Assembly: GCA_030645365.1 (NCBI GenBank)
Contig: JAUSMB010000047.1
Location: forward strand, 26,317-90,316
DNA: 64,000 bases
DNA from: Rugosibacter sp.
GTDB taxonomy: Bacteria; Pseudomonadota; Gammaproteobacteria; Burkholderiales; Rhodocyclaceae
Direction of reading: 5' to 3'
Part shown: positions 41,776 through 51,277 of the stretch, piece by piece
Layout: each line of letters opens with the position of its first letter
How positions within the stretch are numbered: position 1 is the first letter of the stretch
Made by a program: the position numbers and the translations under genes
The notes under the pieces: generated by a model
Seen by the model: the letters and a program-made list of their open reading frames with translations, nothing else
What the model was told of the DNA's origin: nothing
The model's database searches: none

Positions 41776-42372
41776 TTATTTTTCGCGCAGGCCGCTCCAG
41801 CCTTTTTCTTTCATGCACAGCAACAAGCCGCGGGTGGCCAATTTGGTTTGGGTGTTCGGTCGGTGTGCCTCGCCTAATCTGGTCACACAGGCGTCCGTGT
41901 CAGCTTTTAAGCTGTCAGCGCCACTACCTGTTTTCCACCACGAGCCGACTCTGAACATGTCCAGCATGTCGGGGGCTTTTTTCACGGGGGCAGGTGTTTC
42001 CGCCTTGTCGGATAAGGCAGACCACTCAGCAGGGTGTTTCTGGGCCGAAGCGCCGGGTGCATTTTCAATTCTTTGGTCACTGGGTATGATAGTTGCCTCT
42101 ATCACCGGGTCTGCATCTATCGGTTCCATCTTGTTCAGGTTTTGAACCGTCCATCCTTCATCCTGCATACATTTCTCTATGGCTGCGGGGGCTGGGTCTT
42201 TTGCTTTACAGCCCTTCTTGGCGATTTCCAGATCGCTAAAGCTTGCGCCACGTTTATAGGCAAACTCACCGCAGCTACTGATTGAAAACATAAAAAATAT
42301 CATCATCCAGCAGTGACGACAGGTTTTGGTTTGGGCGGAAATCATCATGGGTGTGGGCTCTTCTACAGTCAT
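41776..42372 (-). CDS. Putative lipoprotein, unknown function
   Basis: Lipobox-like FSISSCGEF; two Cys-containing segments ending CMQDEGW and CMKEKGW. Confidence 0.6.
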   Translation of the reverse strand: MTVEEPTPMMISAQTKTCRHCWMMIFFMFSISSCGEFAYKRGASFSDLEIAKKGCKAKDPAPAAIEKCMQDEGWTVQNLNKMEPIDADPVIEATIIPSDQRIENAPGASAQKHPAEWSALSDKAETPAPVKKAPDMLDMFRVGSWWKTGSGADSLKADTDACVTRLGEAHRPNTQTKLATRGLLLCMKEKGWSGLREK

Positions 42373-42579
42373 GGTTTGACATGGCTAAAGTTAGCATTAT
42401 TTCAGTAATCAGCCATTGGGCATATCTACGTAAGATGACTTATTTCATTCTCCCCAGGCTCTCGTTAACCTGAATCAGGCTTTGAAAGCTTGAATGGGTT
42501 TCGGGTGGTTCTGTGCGGTTAATTATGTGTAGTCAACCATCCCGATTTCGCCGGTATTTTTAACCAATGGAGAATTGAA

Positions 42580-43707
42580 ATGACACTTAAATTCAACAGA
42601 AGCCAACTGGCTACTGTATTTGCGGCTTCCATCATGCTACCCGCGATTAACGCTCATGCAGGCGGTACGATCGTCTTTGGTGAAGATAAATCGGTGAGTG
42701 TCGGTTTTGGCATGCGCACCAGTTTTAGCAGTGTGGAAAATGGGGCGCCCAATGGCACTTCGCGCTCGCAGGATTTTACCTTGGATAGTGCGCGTATCTA
42801 TCTGTCCGGTTCGTTGAGCAAGAATATCAAAGGCATGCTCAACACAGAAAAGGACATCGCCGGTGAAGGATTTCAGGCCATTGATGCCAATGTCCAAATT
42901 CAAATCATGCCGGAACTGACTATCTGGGCAGGACGCTTTTTGTCGCCCAGTGATCGTGCCAACATGGCCGGTCCTTACTATTCCCTAGGGGGTGGCTATT
43001 GGTCCGGCATCGCTTCGCGCTACGGTTACAACGGCGGATACATCGGGCGTGACGATGGTGTCGCGGCTGTGGGTAGCTTGATGGGTGGCAAGCTGGCTTA
43101 TTCTTTTGGCGCTTTTGAGGGCAATACGGCCTTCAAAATTGCCCCTGTGGCCCCTGCGTTTACGGGGCGCACTGGCTCGGATGGCCTGATGTATGCCGGG
43201 CGGCTTCAGTATAACTTTTGGGATGCTGAGCCCGGTTACTATGGCACGGGAAACTATCTGGGTGGCAAAGATATTCTGGCGATCGGCATTGCCGGTAGAA
43301 CACAAAGTAACGGTGCTTACTCGGCTGTTAAGACGGGTGACTATAAGTCCTATAGTGTCGATTTTCTCCTGGAGAAGAAGGGTGTCGGACCAGGCGCCTT
43401 GTCCATTGAGGCGGCCGGTTATGACTATGACACCGATGATGTATTTCTGAGTGAACAAGGCAAGGCTTACTCAGCCGGATTGGGCTACATATTTAGCCAG
43501 AAAGTGGGTTGGGGTCAGTTCCAGCCCTTTGTCCGCTACCAAAAGTTTAATCCCGACGACGATATTGACACAAAAAAATACGATGTCGGCGTTAATTACA
43601 TTATTGATGGTTATAACGCGCAAGTGAGTGCTGTTTACTCAGACACAAAAGTGACTGGTGCAAGCAACATCAATGCATTTATGGTCACGGGTCAATTCCA
43701 ATTTTGA
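42580..43707 (+). CDS. Outer membrane porin, upstream of urea ABC transporter
   Basis: Signal peptide, beta-barrel pattern, C-terminal VTGQFQF. Confidence 0.85.
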   Translation: MTLKFNRSQLATVFAASIMLPAINAHAGGTIVFGEDKSVSVGFGMRTSFSSVENGAPNGTSRSQDFTLDSARIYLSGSLSKNIKGMLNTEKDIAGEGFQAIDANVQIQIMPELTIWAGRFLSPSDRANMAGPYYSLGGGYWSGIASRYGYNGGYIGRDDGVAAVGSLMGGKLAYSFGAFEGNTAFKIAPVAPAFTGRTGSDGLMYAGRLQYNFWDAEPGYYGTGNYLGGKDILAIGIAGRTQSNGAYSAVKTGDYKSYSVDFLLEKKGVGPGALSIEAAGYDYDTDDVFLSEQGKAYSAGLGYIFSQKVGWGQFQPFVRYQKFNPDDDIDTKKYDVGVNYIIDGYNAQVSAVYSDTKVTGASNINAFMVTGQFQF

Positions 43708-43783
43708 TTGGATGAAGTTAGTGCCACATCCAGCACATTGACATTCCGTTTTTTCATTCACTATTTGTTCATAGGAGTTCACC

Positions 43784-45052
43784 ATGAAAACCCGCCGTAA
43801 TTTTCTGAAATTGACCGCACTTTCGAGTCTGATGACGTTGTCAGGTCTAGTCAGTTTATCCGCCTTCGCCGCCGATACCATCAAGGTCGGCATCCTGCAT
43901 TCACTCTCCGGCACGATGGCGATTTCGGAAACCGCGCTGAAAGAAACCGCGCTGATGACCATTGATGAAATCAACAAGTCTGGTGGCGTCATGGGCAAGA
44001 AACTGGAGGCGGTGGTAGTTGATCCTGCATCCAACTGGCCACTGTTTGCTGAAAAATCGCGTCAGTTGCTGACTCAGGATAAAGTCTCCGTCGTGTTCGG
44101 TTGCTGGACGTCGGTATCCCGTAAATCAGTCAATCCGGTATTCAAGGAACTCAATGGGCTACTGTTTTATCCGGTGCAGTATGAGGGTGAAGAGCTGGAA
44201 AAAAATGTGTTTTACACCGGCGCCGCGCCTAACCAGCAGGCGATTCCCGCCGTTGAATACCTGATGAGCAAGGATGGCGGTTCAGCCAAGCGCTTTGTTC
44301 TGTTGGGTACCGACTATGTTTACCCGCGTACCACCAACAAGATACTTCGTGCCTTCCTGAAATCCAAGGGCGTCGCCGATGCCGACATCATGGAGGACTA
44401 CACGCCTTTCGGCCATTCTGACTATCAGACCATCATTGCCAAGATCAAGAAGTTCGCTGCTGAAGGCAAGAAGACAGCCGTGGTATCGACCATCAATGGC
44501 GATTCGAATGTGCCGTTCTACAAGGAACTGGGTAATGCCGGCCTGAAGGCAACCGACGTACCTGTCGTGGCTTTCTCGGTGGGTGAGGAAGAGCTGCGTG
44601 GTGTGGATGCTAAACCGCTGGTTGGCCATCTGGCGGCGTGGAACTATTTCATGTCGATCAAGAACCCGACGAATGCCAAGTTCATCAAGATGTATCAGGG
44701 CTGGGCGAAAAAGCAAAAACTGCCCAATGCGGATACCGTGGTGACAAATGATCCGATGGAAGCAACCTATATTGGCATTCATATGTGGAAGCAGGCCGTG
44801 GAAAAAGCCAAGAGCACCGACGTGGACAAGGTGATCGCGGCGATGGGTGGCCAGAAGTTCAAGGCACCTTCCGGCTTCGAGATTGAGATGGATGCCAAGA
44901 ACCACCACTTGCACAAGCCAGTCCTGATCGGCGAGATCAAGGCAGATGGGCAATTCAATGTGGTTTGGAAAACCAAAGGTCCGATCAAGGCACAACCATG
45001 GTCACCATACATTACAGGCAACGACAAGAAGAAGGATGAGCCTCAAATGTAA
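43784..45052 (+). CDS. urtA: Urea ABC transporter substrate-binding protein
   Basis: IKVGILHSLSGTMAISETALKETALMTIDEINKSGGVMGKKLE; followed by urtBCDE. Confidence 0.96.
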   Translation: MKTRRNFLKLTALSSLMTLSGLVSLSAFAADTIKVGILHSLSGTMAISETALKETALMTIDEINKSGGVMGKKLEAVVVDPASNWPLFAEKSRQLLTQDKVSVVFGCWTSVSRKSVNPVFKELNGLLFYPVQYEGEELEKNVFYTGAAPNQQAIPAVEYLMSKDGGSAKRFVLLGTDYVYPRTTNKILRAFLKSKGVADADIMEDYTPFGHSDYQTIIAKIKKFAAEGKKTAVVSTINGDSNVPFYKELGNAGLKATDVPVVAFSVGEEELRGVDAKPLVGHLAAWNYFMSIKNPTNAKFIKMYQGWAKKQKLPNADTVVTNDPMEATYIGIHMWKQAVEKAKSTDVDKVIAAMGGQKFKAPSGFEIEMDAKNHHLHKPVLIGEIKADGQFNVVWKTKGPIKAQPWSPYITGNDKKKDEPQM

Positions 45053-45065
45053 GCGCAATACATCC

Positions 45066-45109
45066 GGTACAGCGGCGGTCTGGGTCCGCTGCTGTACCTT
45101 TCCTTTTTC
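45066..45109 (+). terminator. Terminator/attenuator hairpin between urtA and urtB
   Basis: GGTACAGCGGCGG-loop-CCGCTGCTGTACC followed by TTTCCTTTTT. Confidence 0.8.
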
Positions 45110-45129
45110 TAGGGTAGCGGGGAATATGG

Positions 45130-45155
45130 CACCGTATTACCAGCGCCGACTTTTT
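45130..45155 (+). repeat. Dispersed motif copy 7 (urtA-urtB spacer)
   Basis: CACCGTATTACCAGCGCCGACTTTTT. Confidence 0.87.
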
Positions 45156-45163
45156 GAAAACTT

Positions 45164-46756
45164 ATGCGACATTTTCTCTACAAACTTTTCAGTTGCATGA
45201 TTCTGATGTACGCCGGTGTTATTAATGCGGCACTTGATGCAAGCGTGGTAAGCCGGCTCGCTGCGGAAGAGTCTGAAGACAAGATTACCGCCATCAAACA
45301 ACTTGGCCAGACAGCAGACCCTGCGGCGCTGGCGGTGCTGAAGGCATTGAATGATGATGTTTTGTATGTAGCTGGTGGGCGCGTGCTGGTGATCATTGAC
45401 GACAAGGCGACCGATGCGGCGACAGGTGCAGTGCTGGCCGCTGTTCCCGATGACGCTGAGGGCATTTCAATCAATAACCGTATCCGCGCTACGCTGGCTA
45501 ATGTCATCGCCGGGTTGCGGCTTTTTGATGCCGACCGCACAGTGCGTCTCGCTGCCGCAGTCGAATTACAGGGGAATGCCGATCCCGATGCAGCGCCCTT
45601 GTTGTCGCGTGCGCTTGAAAAAGAATCCGATCCTGGCGTCAAGGCCGTGTTGAGCCTGGCTTATGCCCAGGCAACTCTGGGCGCCAATGATCCCGCTGTG
45701 CGTCTTGCGGCGGTCAAGATGCTGGCCGAAAGTTCGGATCCCCGCCATCGCAGTTTGTTGCTGTCCCTGACCGATGCCGCAAATGAACCGGATGGCAAGG
45801 TGCGTGCCCAGGCCGAACTCTCCTTGCGTGCAATCAATTCGCGGTTGCAGCTCAGCAATATGGTCGGGCAGGTATTCACCGGGCTGAGCCTGGGCAGCAT
45901 CCTGTTGCTTGCTGCGCTGGGACTGGCCATCACTTATGGCGTGATGGGCGTGATCAATATGGCGCATGGCGAGCTGCTGATGGTCGGCGCGTATGCCACT
46001 TATGGCATGCAATCGATATTCCGCAGCAAGTTTCCTGAATTGATCGATTGGTATGTGGTCGCCGCGATCCCGGTGGCTTTCTGTGCTGCGGCGCTTGTGG
46101 GCATGATCATGGAGCGCACGGTAATCCGCTGGCTGTATGGCCGCGTTCTGGAGACTTTGCTCGCCACCTGGGGTTTATCGCTCATCCTGATTCAAGCGGC
46201 GCGGGTGTTGTTTGGTGCGCAGAATGTGGAAGTGTCGAATCCAACATGGATGTCTGGCGGATTTGAGTTGATGGCCAACGTTCAGTTACCATTAAATCGC
46301 GTGGTGATCATCGGTTTTTCGTTTTTCGTGCTGGCGCTGGTGTGGGTATTGATGAATAAGACGCGGCTGGGCATGTTCGTCCGCGCAGTGACGCAGAACC
46401 GCACGATGGCCGGTTGTGTGGGTGTGCCGACGACGAGGATTGATACGCTGGCCTTTGGTCTCGGCGCGGGAATCGCCGGCCTGGGTGGCGTGGCGTTGTC
46501 GCAGATTTCCAATGTCGGTCCGGACATGGGGCAGGGCTATATCGTCGACTCCTTCATGGTTGTGGTGCTCGGCGGTGTTGGGCAGCTGGCCGGTGCAGTA
46601 TGGGCTGCGCTGGGGCTGGGCATTGCGATCAAGTTCATCGAAGGCTGGGCTGGTGCGGTGATCGCAAAAATACTGGTGCTGGTTTTTATCATCATCTTCA
46701 TCCAGAAGCGTCCACAGGGCTTGTTTGCCTTGAAAGGCCGCTTCGTCGATAACTGA
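45164..46756 (+). CDS. urtB: Urea ABC transporter permease UrtB
   Basis: N-terminal periplasmic helical-repeat extension then LivH-like GLAITYGVMGVINMAHGELLMVGAYATY. Confidence 0.95.
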   Translation: MRHFLYKLFSCMILMYAGVINAALDASVVSRLAAEESEDKITAIKQLGQTADPAALAVLKALNDDVLYVAGGRVLVIIDDKATDAATGAVLAAVPDDAEGISINNRIRATLANVIAGLRLFDADRTVRLAAAVELQGNADPDAAPLLSRALEKESDPGVKAVLSLAYAQATLGANDPAVRLAAVKMLAESSDPRHRSLLLSLTDAANEPDGKVRAQAELSLRAINSRLQLSNMVGQVFTGLSLGSILLLAALGLAITYGVMGVINMAHGELLMVGAYATYGMQSIFRSKFPELIDWYVVAAIPVAFCAAALVGMIMERTVIRWLYGRVLETLLATWGLSLILIQAARVLFGAQNVEVSNPTWMSGGFELMANVQLPLNRVVIIGFSFFVLALVWVLMNKTRLGMFVRAVTQNRTMAGCVGVPTTRIDTLAFGLGAGIAGLGGVALSQISNVGPDMGQGYIVDSFMVVVLGGVGQLAGAVWAALGLGIAIKFIEGWAGAVIAKILVLVFIIIFIQKRPQGLFALKGRFVDN

Positions 46757-46761
46757 GGCTA

Positions 46762-47877
46762 ATGATGATCCGGACACCTTTCATCGTGCGATTTTTTTCC
46801 GCCACCAGTCGGCGCGGCTGGATTGGCCTGGGATTTTTTTCCCTGATCACCCTGGTGCTGATGCCCTTGTTGCACCTTGCCCTGCCGGAAGGCAGCACAT
46901 TCCATGTATCGGGTTACGTCATCACACTGATCGGCAAGATACTCTGTTATGCCATTGTGGCCGTGGCGATGGATTTGATTTGGGGATATGCCGGCATACT
47001 CTCTCTCGGGCATGGGGTTTTCTTTGCGCTCGGCGGTTACGCTTTCGGCATGTACCTGATGCGGCAGATCGGGCGTGACGGCAGCTATAAATCCGATTTG
47101 CCTGACTTCATGGTGTTCCTCGATTGGAAAGAACTACCCTGGTACTGGGCGGGGAGCGATAGCATGTTCTGGTCAATTGTCCTGGTACTCGTCGTGCCGG
47201 CTTTACTGGCTTTTATTTTCGGGTTCTTCGCTTTTCGTTCGCGGATCAAGGGCGTGTATTTTTCCATCATCACGCAGGCCATGACGTATGCCTTCATGCT
47301 GCTGTTCTTCCGCAATGAAACAGGTTTTGGCGGCAACAACGGGTTCACCGACTTCAAGCGCATTCTCGGCTACGGCATCACCACGCCGGAAATGCGCGTC
47401 ACCTTGTTTGCGCTGTCGGCGCTGACGCTGATGGCGGTGCTGGTGCTTGGCCGTTATCTGGTCACATCCAAGTTTGGCCGCGTGCTTACCGCCATCCGGG
47501 ACGCCGAGACGCGGGTCATGTTCATCGGTTACAACCCGCTGTGGTACAAATTGTTCATCTGGACCTTATCTGCCATGCTGTGCGCTATTGCCGGGGTGCT
47601 GTATGTGCCGCAGGTCGGCATCATCAACCCGTCGGAAATGAGCCCAGCCAATTCGATCGAGATCGCCATCTGGGTAGCTGTCGGTGGCCGTGGAACGCTG
47701 ATAGGGCCGGTGCTGGGTGCTTTCATTGTGAATCTGGCGAAGAGTTACTTTACGGTGGCTTTTCCTGAATACTGGCTGTTCTTTCTTGGCGCCTTGTTTA
47801 TTGGCGTAACGCTATGGCTGCCAAGAGGCGTTGTTGGTTTGTGGCGCACGATGACGGAAAAGAGGATAGCGCGATGA
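46762..47877 (+). CDS. urtC: Urea ABC transporter permease UrtC
   Basis: LivM-like; AVAMDLIWGYAGILSLGHGVFFALGGYAFGMYL. Confidence 0.95.
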   Translation: MMIRTPFIVRFFSATSRRGWIGLGFFSLITLVLMPLLHLALPEGSTFHVSGYVITLIGKILCYAIVAVAMDLIWGYAGILSLGHGVFFALGGYAFGMYLMRQIGRDGSYKSDLPDFMVFLDWKELPWYWAGSDSMFWSIVLVLVVPALLAFIFGFFAFRSRIKGVYFSIITQAMTYAFMLLFFRNETGFGGNNGFTDFKRILGYGITTPEMRVTLFALSALTLMAVLVLGRYLVTSKFGRVLTAIRDAETRVMFIGYNPLWYKLFIWTLSAMLCAIAGVLYVPQVGIINPSEMSPANSIEIAIWVAVGGRGTLIGPVLGAFIVNLAKSYFTVAFPEYWLFFLGALFIGVTLWLPRGVVGLWRTMTEKRIAR

Positions 47878-48722
47878 GTACAACAAGCACGGCACTTGAC
47901 GCGCTCAATCCATTGAAGAAAAAAGAAAGTGCTGGCGATGGCGCCGGTAGCCATATTCTGGTACCTGGCAAGCTGGATATCTCGCATAAAGTTATTCTCT
48001 ATCTGGACAGCATCACCGTCAGTTTCGATGGTTTCAAAGCCCTGAACAATCTAAGCATGGAAATTGATGCGGGCGAGCTACGCTGCATCATCGGCCCTAA
48101 TGGCGCGGGCAAGACCACGATGATGGATGTGATCACCGGCAAGACCCGGCCGGATGAAGGGCGCTGTTTTTTCGGCCAGACCATCGATTTGACACGCATG
48201 ACAGAGCCTGAAATTGCCCATGCCGGCATCGGGCGAAAATTTCAGAAACCCACCATCTTTGAAGCACATACGGTTTTCGATAATCTTGAGTTGGCGTTAA
48301 AAACCGATAAAAGTGCCTGGCACAGTCTATTTGCCACGGTGAATGATGAGGTGCGTGATCGTGTCAGCGACACCTTGCGTACCATTCGGCTGGATACAGA
48401 GGCTGGCCGGCCGGCGGGTCTGCTCTCGCATGGCCAGAAGCAGTGGCTGGAAATCGGCATGTTGCTGATTCAGGAACCCAAACTGTTGTTGCTGGATGAG
48501 CCGGTGGCTGGCATGACGGATGACGAAACCGCACGTACTGGCGAGCTGTTCAAGTCGCTTGCCGGAAAACATTCACTGGTGGTGGTGGAGCATGACATGG
48601 CGTTCATTGAACAGCTTGGCGGCAAGGTGACGGTATTGCACGAAGGTTCAGTGCTCGCGGAAGGCGATCTGGCGACGGTGCAGAATGACGAACGCGTGAT
48701 TGAAGTTTATTTGGGCAGATAA
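47874..48722 (+). CDS. urtD: Urea ABC transporter ATPase UrtD
   Basis: GPNGAGKTTMMDVITGKTRPDEG; LSHGQKQWLEIGMLL; ATG overlaps urtC stop. Confidence 0.95.
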   Translation: MSTTSTALDALNPLKKKESAGDGAGSHILVPGKLDISHKVILYLDSITVSFDGFKALNNLSMEIDAGELRCIIGPNGAGKTTMMDVITGKTRPDEGRCFFGQTIDLTRMTEPEIAHAGIGRKFQKPTIFEAHTVFDNLELALKTDKSAWHSLFATVNDEVRDRVSDTLRTIRLDTEAGRPAGLLSHGQKQWLEIGMLLIQEPKLLLLDEPVAGMTDDETARTGELFKSLAGKHSLVVVEHDMAFIEQLGGKVTVLHEGSVLAEGDLATVQNDERVIEVYLGR

Positions 48723-48724
48723 AA

Positions 48725-49495
48725 ATGTTGATCGTAGACCAACTCAATCAGTATTACGGTGGCAGCCATATTCTGCGCAATGTCGGCTTTGATGCGCCGC
48801 CGGGCAAGGTCACCACGCTGCTTGGCCGTAACGGCGTGGGCAAGACCACGCTGCTCAAGTGTCTGATGGGCCTGGTGCCGGCCAAATCAGGCACGATGCG
48901 GTTTGAAGAGAGAGAGATCACGACCATGCCGTCGTACGCGCGGGCGCGCGCCGGTATTGGCTATGTGCCGCAAGGGCGCGAAATCTTTGCGCGGCTGACG
49001 GTGGAAGAAAACCTGCTGATGGGCATGGCGGGTTTGTCGGGCAAAAGCAAGTTGCCGGAACGTATCTTTGAACTTTTCCCCGTGTTGAAAAACATGCTCA
49101 AGCGGCGCGGGGGCGATCTCTCCGGCGGGCAGCAACAACAGTTGGCGATTGGCCGCGCGCTGGCGATGAATCCACGGCTATTGATTCTGGATGAGCCGAC
49201 CGAAGGCATTCAGCCGTCGATCATCAAGGACATTGAAAAAGCCATCCGCGTCGTCGCCAACAGCCGGGCAAAACTCAAGACCGCCGAACAGACAAGGGAT
49301 CAGGAAGAAATTCAGGACGCGATCCGCAAGGTGGCGGCAACCGGCGAAGTGGCTATTCTGCTGGTCGAGCAATACTATGACTTCGCGCGGGCGCTGGCCG
49401 ATTTCTACCTGGTGATGGAGCGTGGCGAAATTATCAAGCGCGGTGTCGGGGCGGACATGGAGAAGGACCGTGTGCGCGAAGCCCTGGCCGTCTGA
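48725..49495 (+). CDS. urtE: Urea ABC transporter ATPase UrtE
   Basis: GRNGVGKTTLLKCLMGLVPAKSG; LSGGQQQQLAIGRAL. Confidence 0.95.
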   Translation: MLIVDQLNQYYGGSHILRNVGFDAPPGKVTTLLGRNGVGKTTLLKCLMGLVPAKSGTMRFEEREITTMPSYARARAGIGYVPQGREIFARLTVEENLLMGMAGLSGKSKLPERIFELFPVLKNMLKRRGGDLSGGQQQQLAIGRALAMNPRLLILDEPTEGIQPSIIKDIEKAIRVVANSRAKLKTAEQTRDQEEIQDAIRKVAATGEVAILLVEQYYDFARALADFYLVMERGEIIKRGVGADMEKDRVREALAV

Positions 49496-49516
49496 TGTGG
49501 ACGCTATGATTCGGCA

Positions 49517-50362
49517 ATGCATCCCGCTGAACCCATTACCCCCTGCTGGCTGGCAACCCTCGATCTGGATTTCGAACGGCGGGGTGCGGCAACCATTCTG
49601 GTCAGCAGGAAGCACTATGGCCCTTTGCGTGTCCAAAAGTCGCTGTATCCCGAAGGGGAAAATATTTGCCATGCCATTGTCTTGCATCCGCCGGCGGGGA
49701 TCGCGGGTGGCGACCGCTTGCAGATCAATGCGACGGTCGGCGCAGAGGCCCATGCCTTGCTCACCACGCCCGGTGCGGGCAAATGGTATCGCTCGGGCGG
49801 CGCTTGCGCGGAGCAGGCCGTGACCATAAAAGTCGGCGCTGGCGGGACGGCGGAATGGTTGCCGCAGGAGAGCATTCTGTTCAATGGTGCCGAGGCGAAT
49901 ATGCATACCACGGTGGAACTGGCCGCAGGCGCGCGCTTCATCGGTATCGAGACGCTATGTTTTGGCCGCCGTGCGAGTGGCGAAACATTTGATAAGGGTA
50001 GCGCCCGGCTGGGTACGGATATTTTCATCGAAGGCATACCGCTGTGGCGGGAACGCGGAATCATTGAAGGTGGTTCGGCGCTCATGCATTCCCCTGTCGG
50101 TCTGGGAGGGCATAGCGTTTGCAGCACCGTGCTGGCAGCGGGTGTGGATGTTTCGCCTGAAACGCTGGCGGCTTGCCGCCAGGTGACTGTGGTCGAGGAT
50201 GCGGCAACGTATGGTCTTTCTGCGCTGCCGAATCTGTTCGTCGGGCGCTATCTGGGCCATTCGCCCGAGGCGGCTCGGCATTGGTTTATTGCCCTGTGGC
50301 AACATTTGCGTCCGGCAATCATGTCGCGTGAGATGGTGATGCCGCGCATCTGGCAGACATGA
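49517..50362 (+). CDS. ureD: Urease accessory protein UreD
   Basis: HPPAGIAGGDRLQINATVGAEAHALLTTPGAGKWYRS; WLPQESILFNGA. Confidence 0.95.
   Translation: MHPAEPITPCWLATLDLDFERRGAATILVSRKHYGPLRVQKSLYPEGENICHAIVLHPPAGIAGGDRLQINATVGAEAHALLTTPGAGKWYRSGGACAEQAVTIKVGAGGTAEWLPQESILFNGAEANMHTTVELAAGARFIGIETLCFGRRASGETFDKGSARLGTDIFIEGIPLWRERGIIEGGSALMHSPVGLGGHSVCSTVLAAGVDVSPETLAACRQVTVVEDAATYGLSALPNLFVGRYLGHSPEAARHWFIALWQHLRPAIMSREMVMPRIWQT
49828..49852 (-). repeat. Dispersed motif copy, reverse (inside ureD)
   Basis: AAAAGTCGGCGCTGGCGGGACGGCG. Confidence 0.55.
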
Positions 50363-50383
50363 AAAGAACTTGAGAGAAAACCG

Positions 50384-50686
50384 ATGGAGCTGACCCCGAG
50401 AGAAAAAGACAAGCTGCTGATTTTTACCGCTGCGCTGCTGGCTGAACGCCGTAAGGCGCGCGGCCTCAAGCTCAACTATCCGGAGGCGGTCGCCTTCATC
50501 TCGGCGGGTATCCTTGAAGGCGCCCGCGATGGCAAGAGCGTCGCCGAACTGATGAGCTACGGTGCCACCCTGTTGAGCCGCGATGACGTGATGGAAGGTA
50601 TCCCCGAGATGATTCCGGATATTCAGGTAGAGGCGACTTTCCCGGATGGCACCAAGCTGGTGACCGTGCATAACCCCATTATCTAA
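50384..50686 (+). CDS. ureA: Urease subunit gamma
   Basis: [41 protein letters not shown]. Confidence 0.97.
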   Translation: MELTPREKDKLLIFTAALLAERRKARGLKLNYPEAVAFISAGILEGARDGKSVAELMSYGATLLSRDDVMEGIPEMIPDIQVEATFPDGTKLVTVHNPII

Positions 50687-50693
50687 GGAGACT

Positions 50694-50960
50694 GTGATGA
50701 AAAAAATGACCTTGCTGCTTGCTGCTCTGTTGCCCTGTTTCGCCCAGGCGCATACCGGTACCGATGGTGGTGTGCACCATCATTCCCTATGGCAATTGGG
50801 TCTTCATCATCCATTGATTGGCATGGCTTATCTGGCTGCGATGCTGCTGTTGGGGGTATGGAGTGTGCAACGCTTCCGCCATCGGCGTGTGGCACGGTTT
50901 GCGGGTGTCACCGTTGCTGTGCTTGGCAGCTTCGTGGGCGTTGCACTTTTTGTTGCATGA
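50694..50960 (+). CDS. Miniature HupE/UreJ-like membrane protein
   Basis: 88 aa; signal peptide, [41 protein letters not shown]; stop overlaps ureB start (ATGA). Confidence 0.75.
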   Translation: MMKKMTLLLAALLPCFAQAHTGTDGGVHHHSLWQLGLHHPLIGMAYLAAMLLLGVWSVQRFRHRRVARFAGVTVAVLGSFVGVALFVA

Positions 50961-51277
50961 CCCGACGCATGATTCCCGGGCAAATGGATGTCGCCCCAGG
51001 CGATATCGAAATCAATGTCGGCCGCCGTACCTGCGTGCTGCAGGTTTCCAACACCGGCGACAGGCCGATTCAGGTCGGCTCCCATTACCATTTTTTTGAA
51101 ACCAACGAGGCATTGGCCTTCGATCGAGCCCAGGCGCGTGGCATGCGGCTGAACATCGCGGCGGGCACTGCCGTGCGTTTTGAGCCGGGACAGATGCGCA
51201 CGGTCAGTCTGGTGGACTACGCAGGCGAACGCACGGTGTATGGCTTCCAGGGCAAGGTGCAAGGGGCGCTGGAATGA
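50957..51277 (+). CDS. ureB: Urease subunit beta
   Basis: [19 protein letters not shown]...[24 protein letters not shown] at 50957. Confidence 0.96.
   Translation: MTRRMIPGQMDVAPGDIEINVGRRTCVLQVSNTGDRPIQVGSHYHFFETNEALAFDRAQARGMRLNIAAGTAVRFEPGQMRTVSLVDYAGERTVYGFQGKVQGALE

Noticed and set aside
45164-45700. N-terminal extension of UrtB as a novel fusion
   Set aside because: A periplasmic helical extension on UrtB is common in proteobacterial urea transporters.
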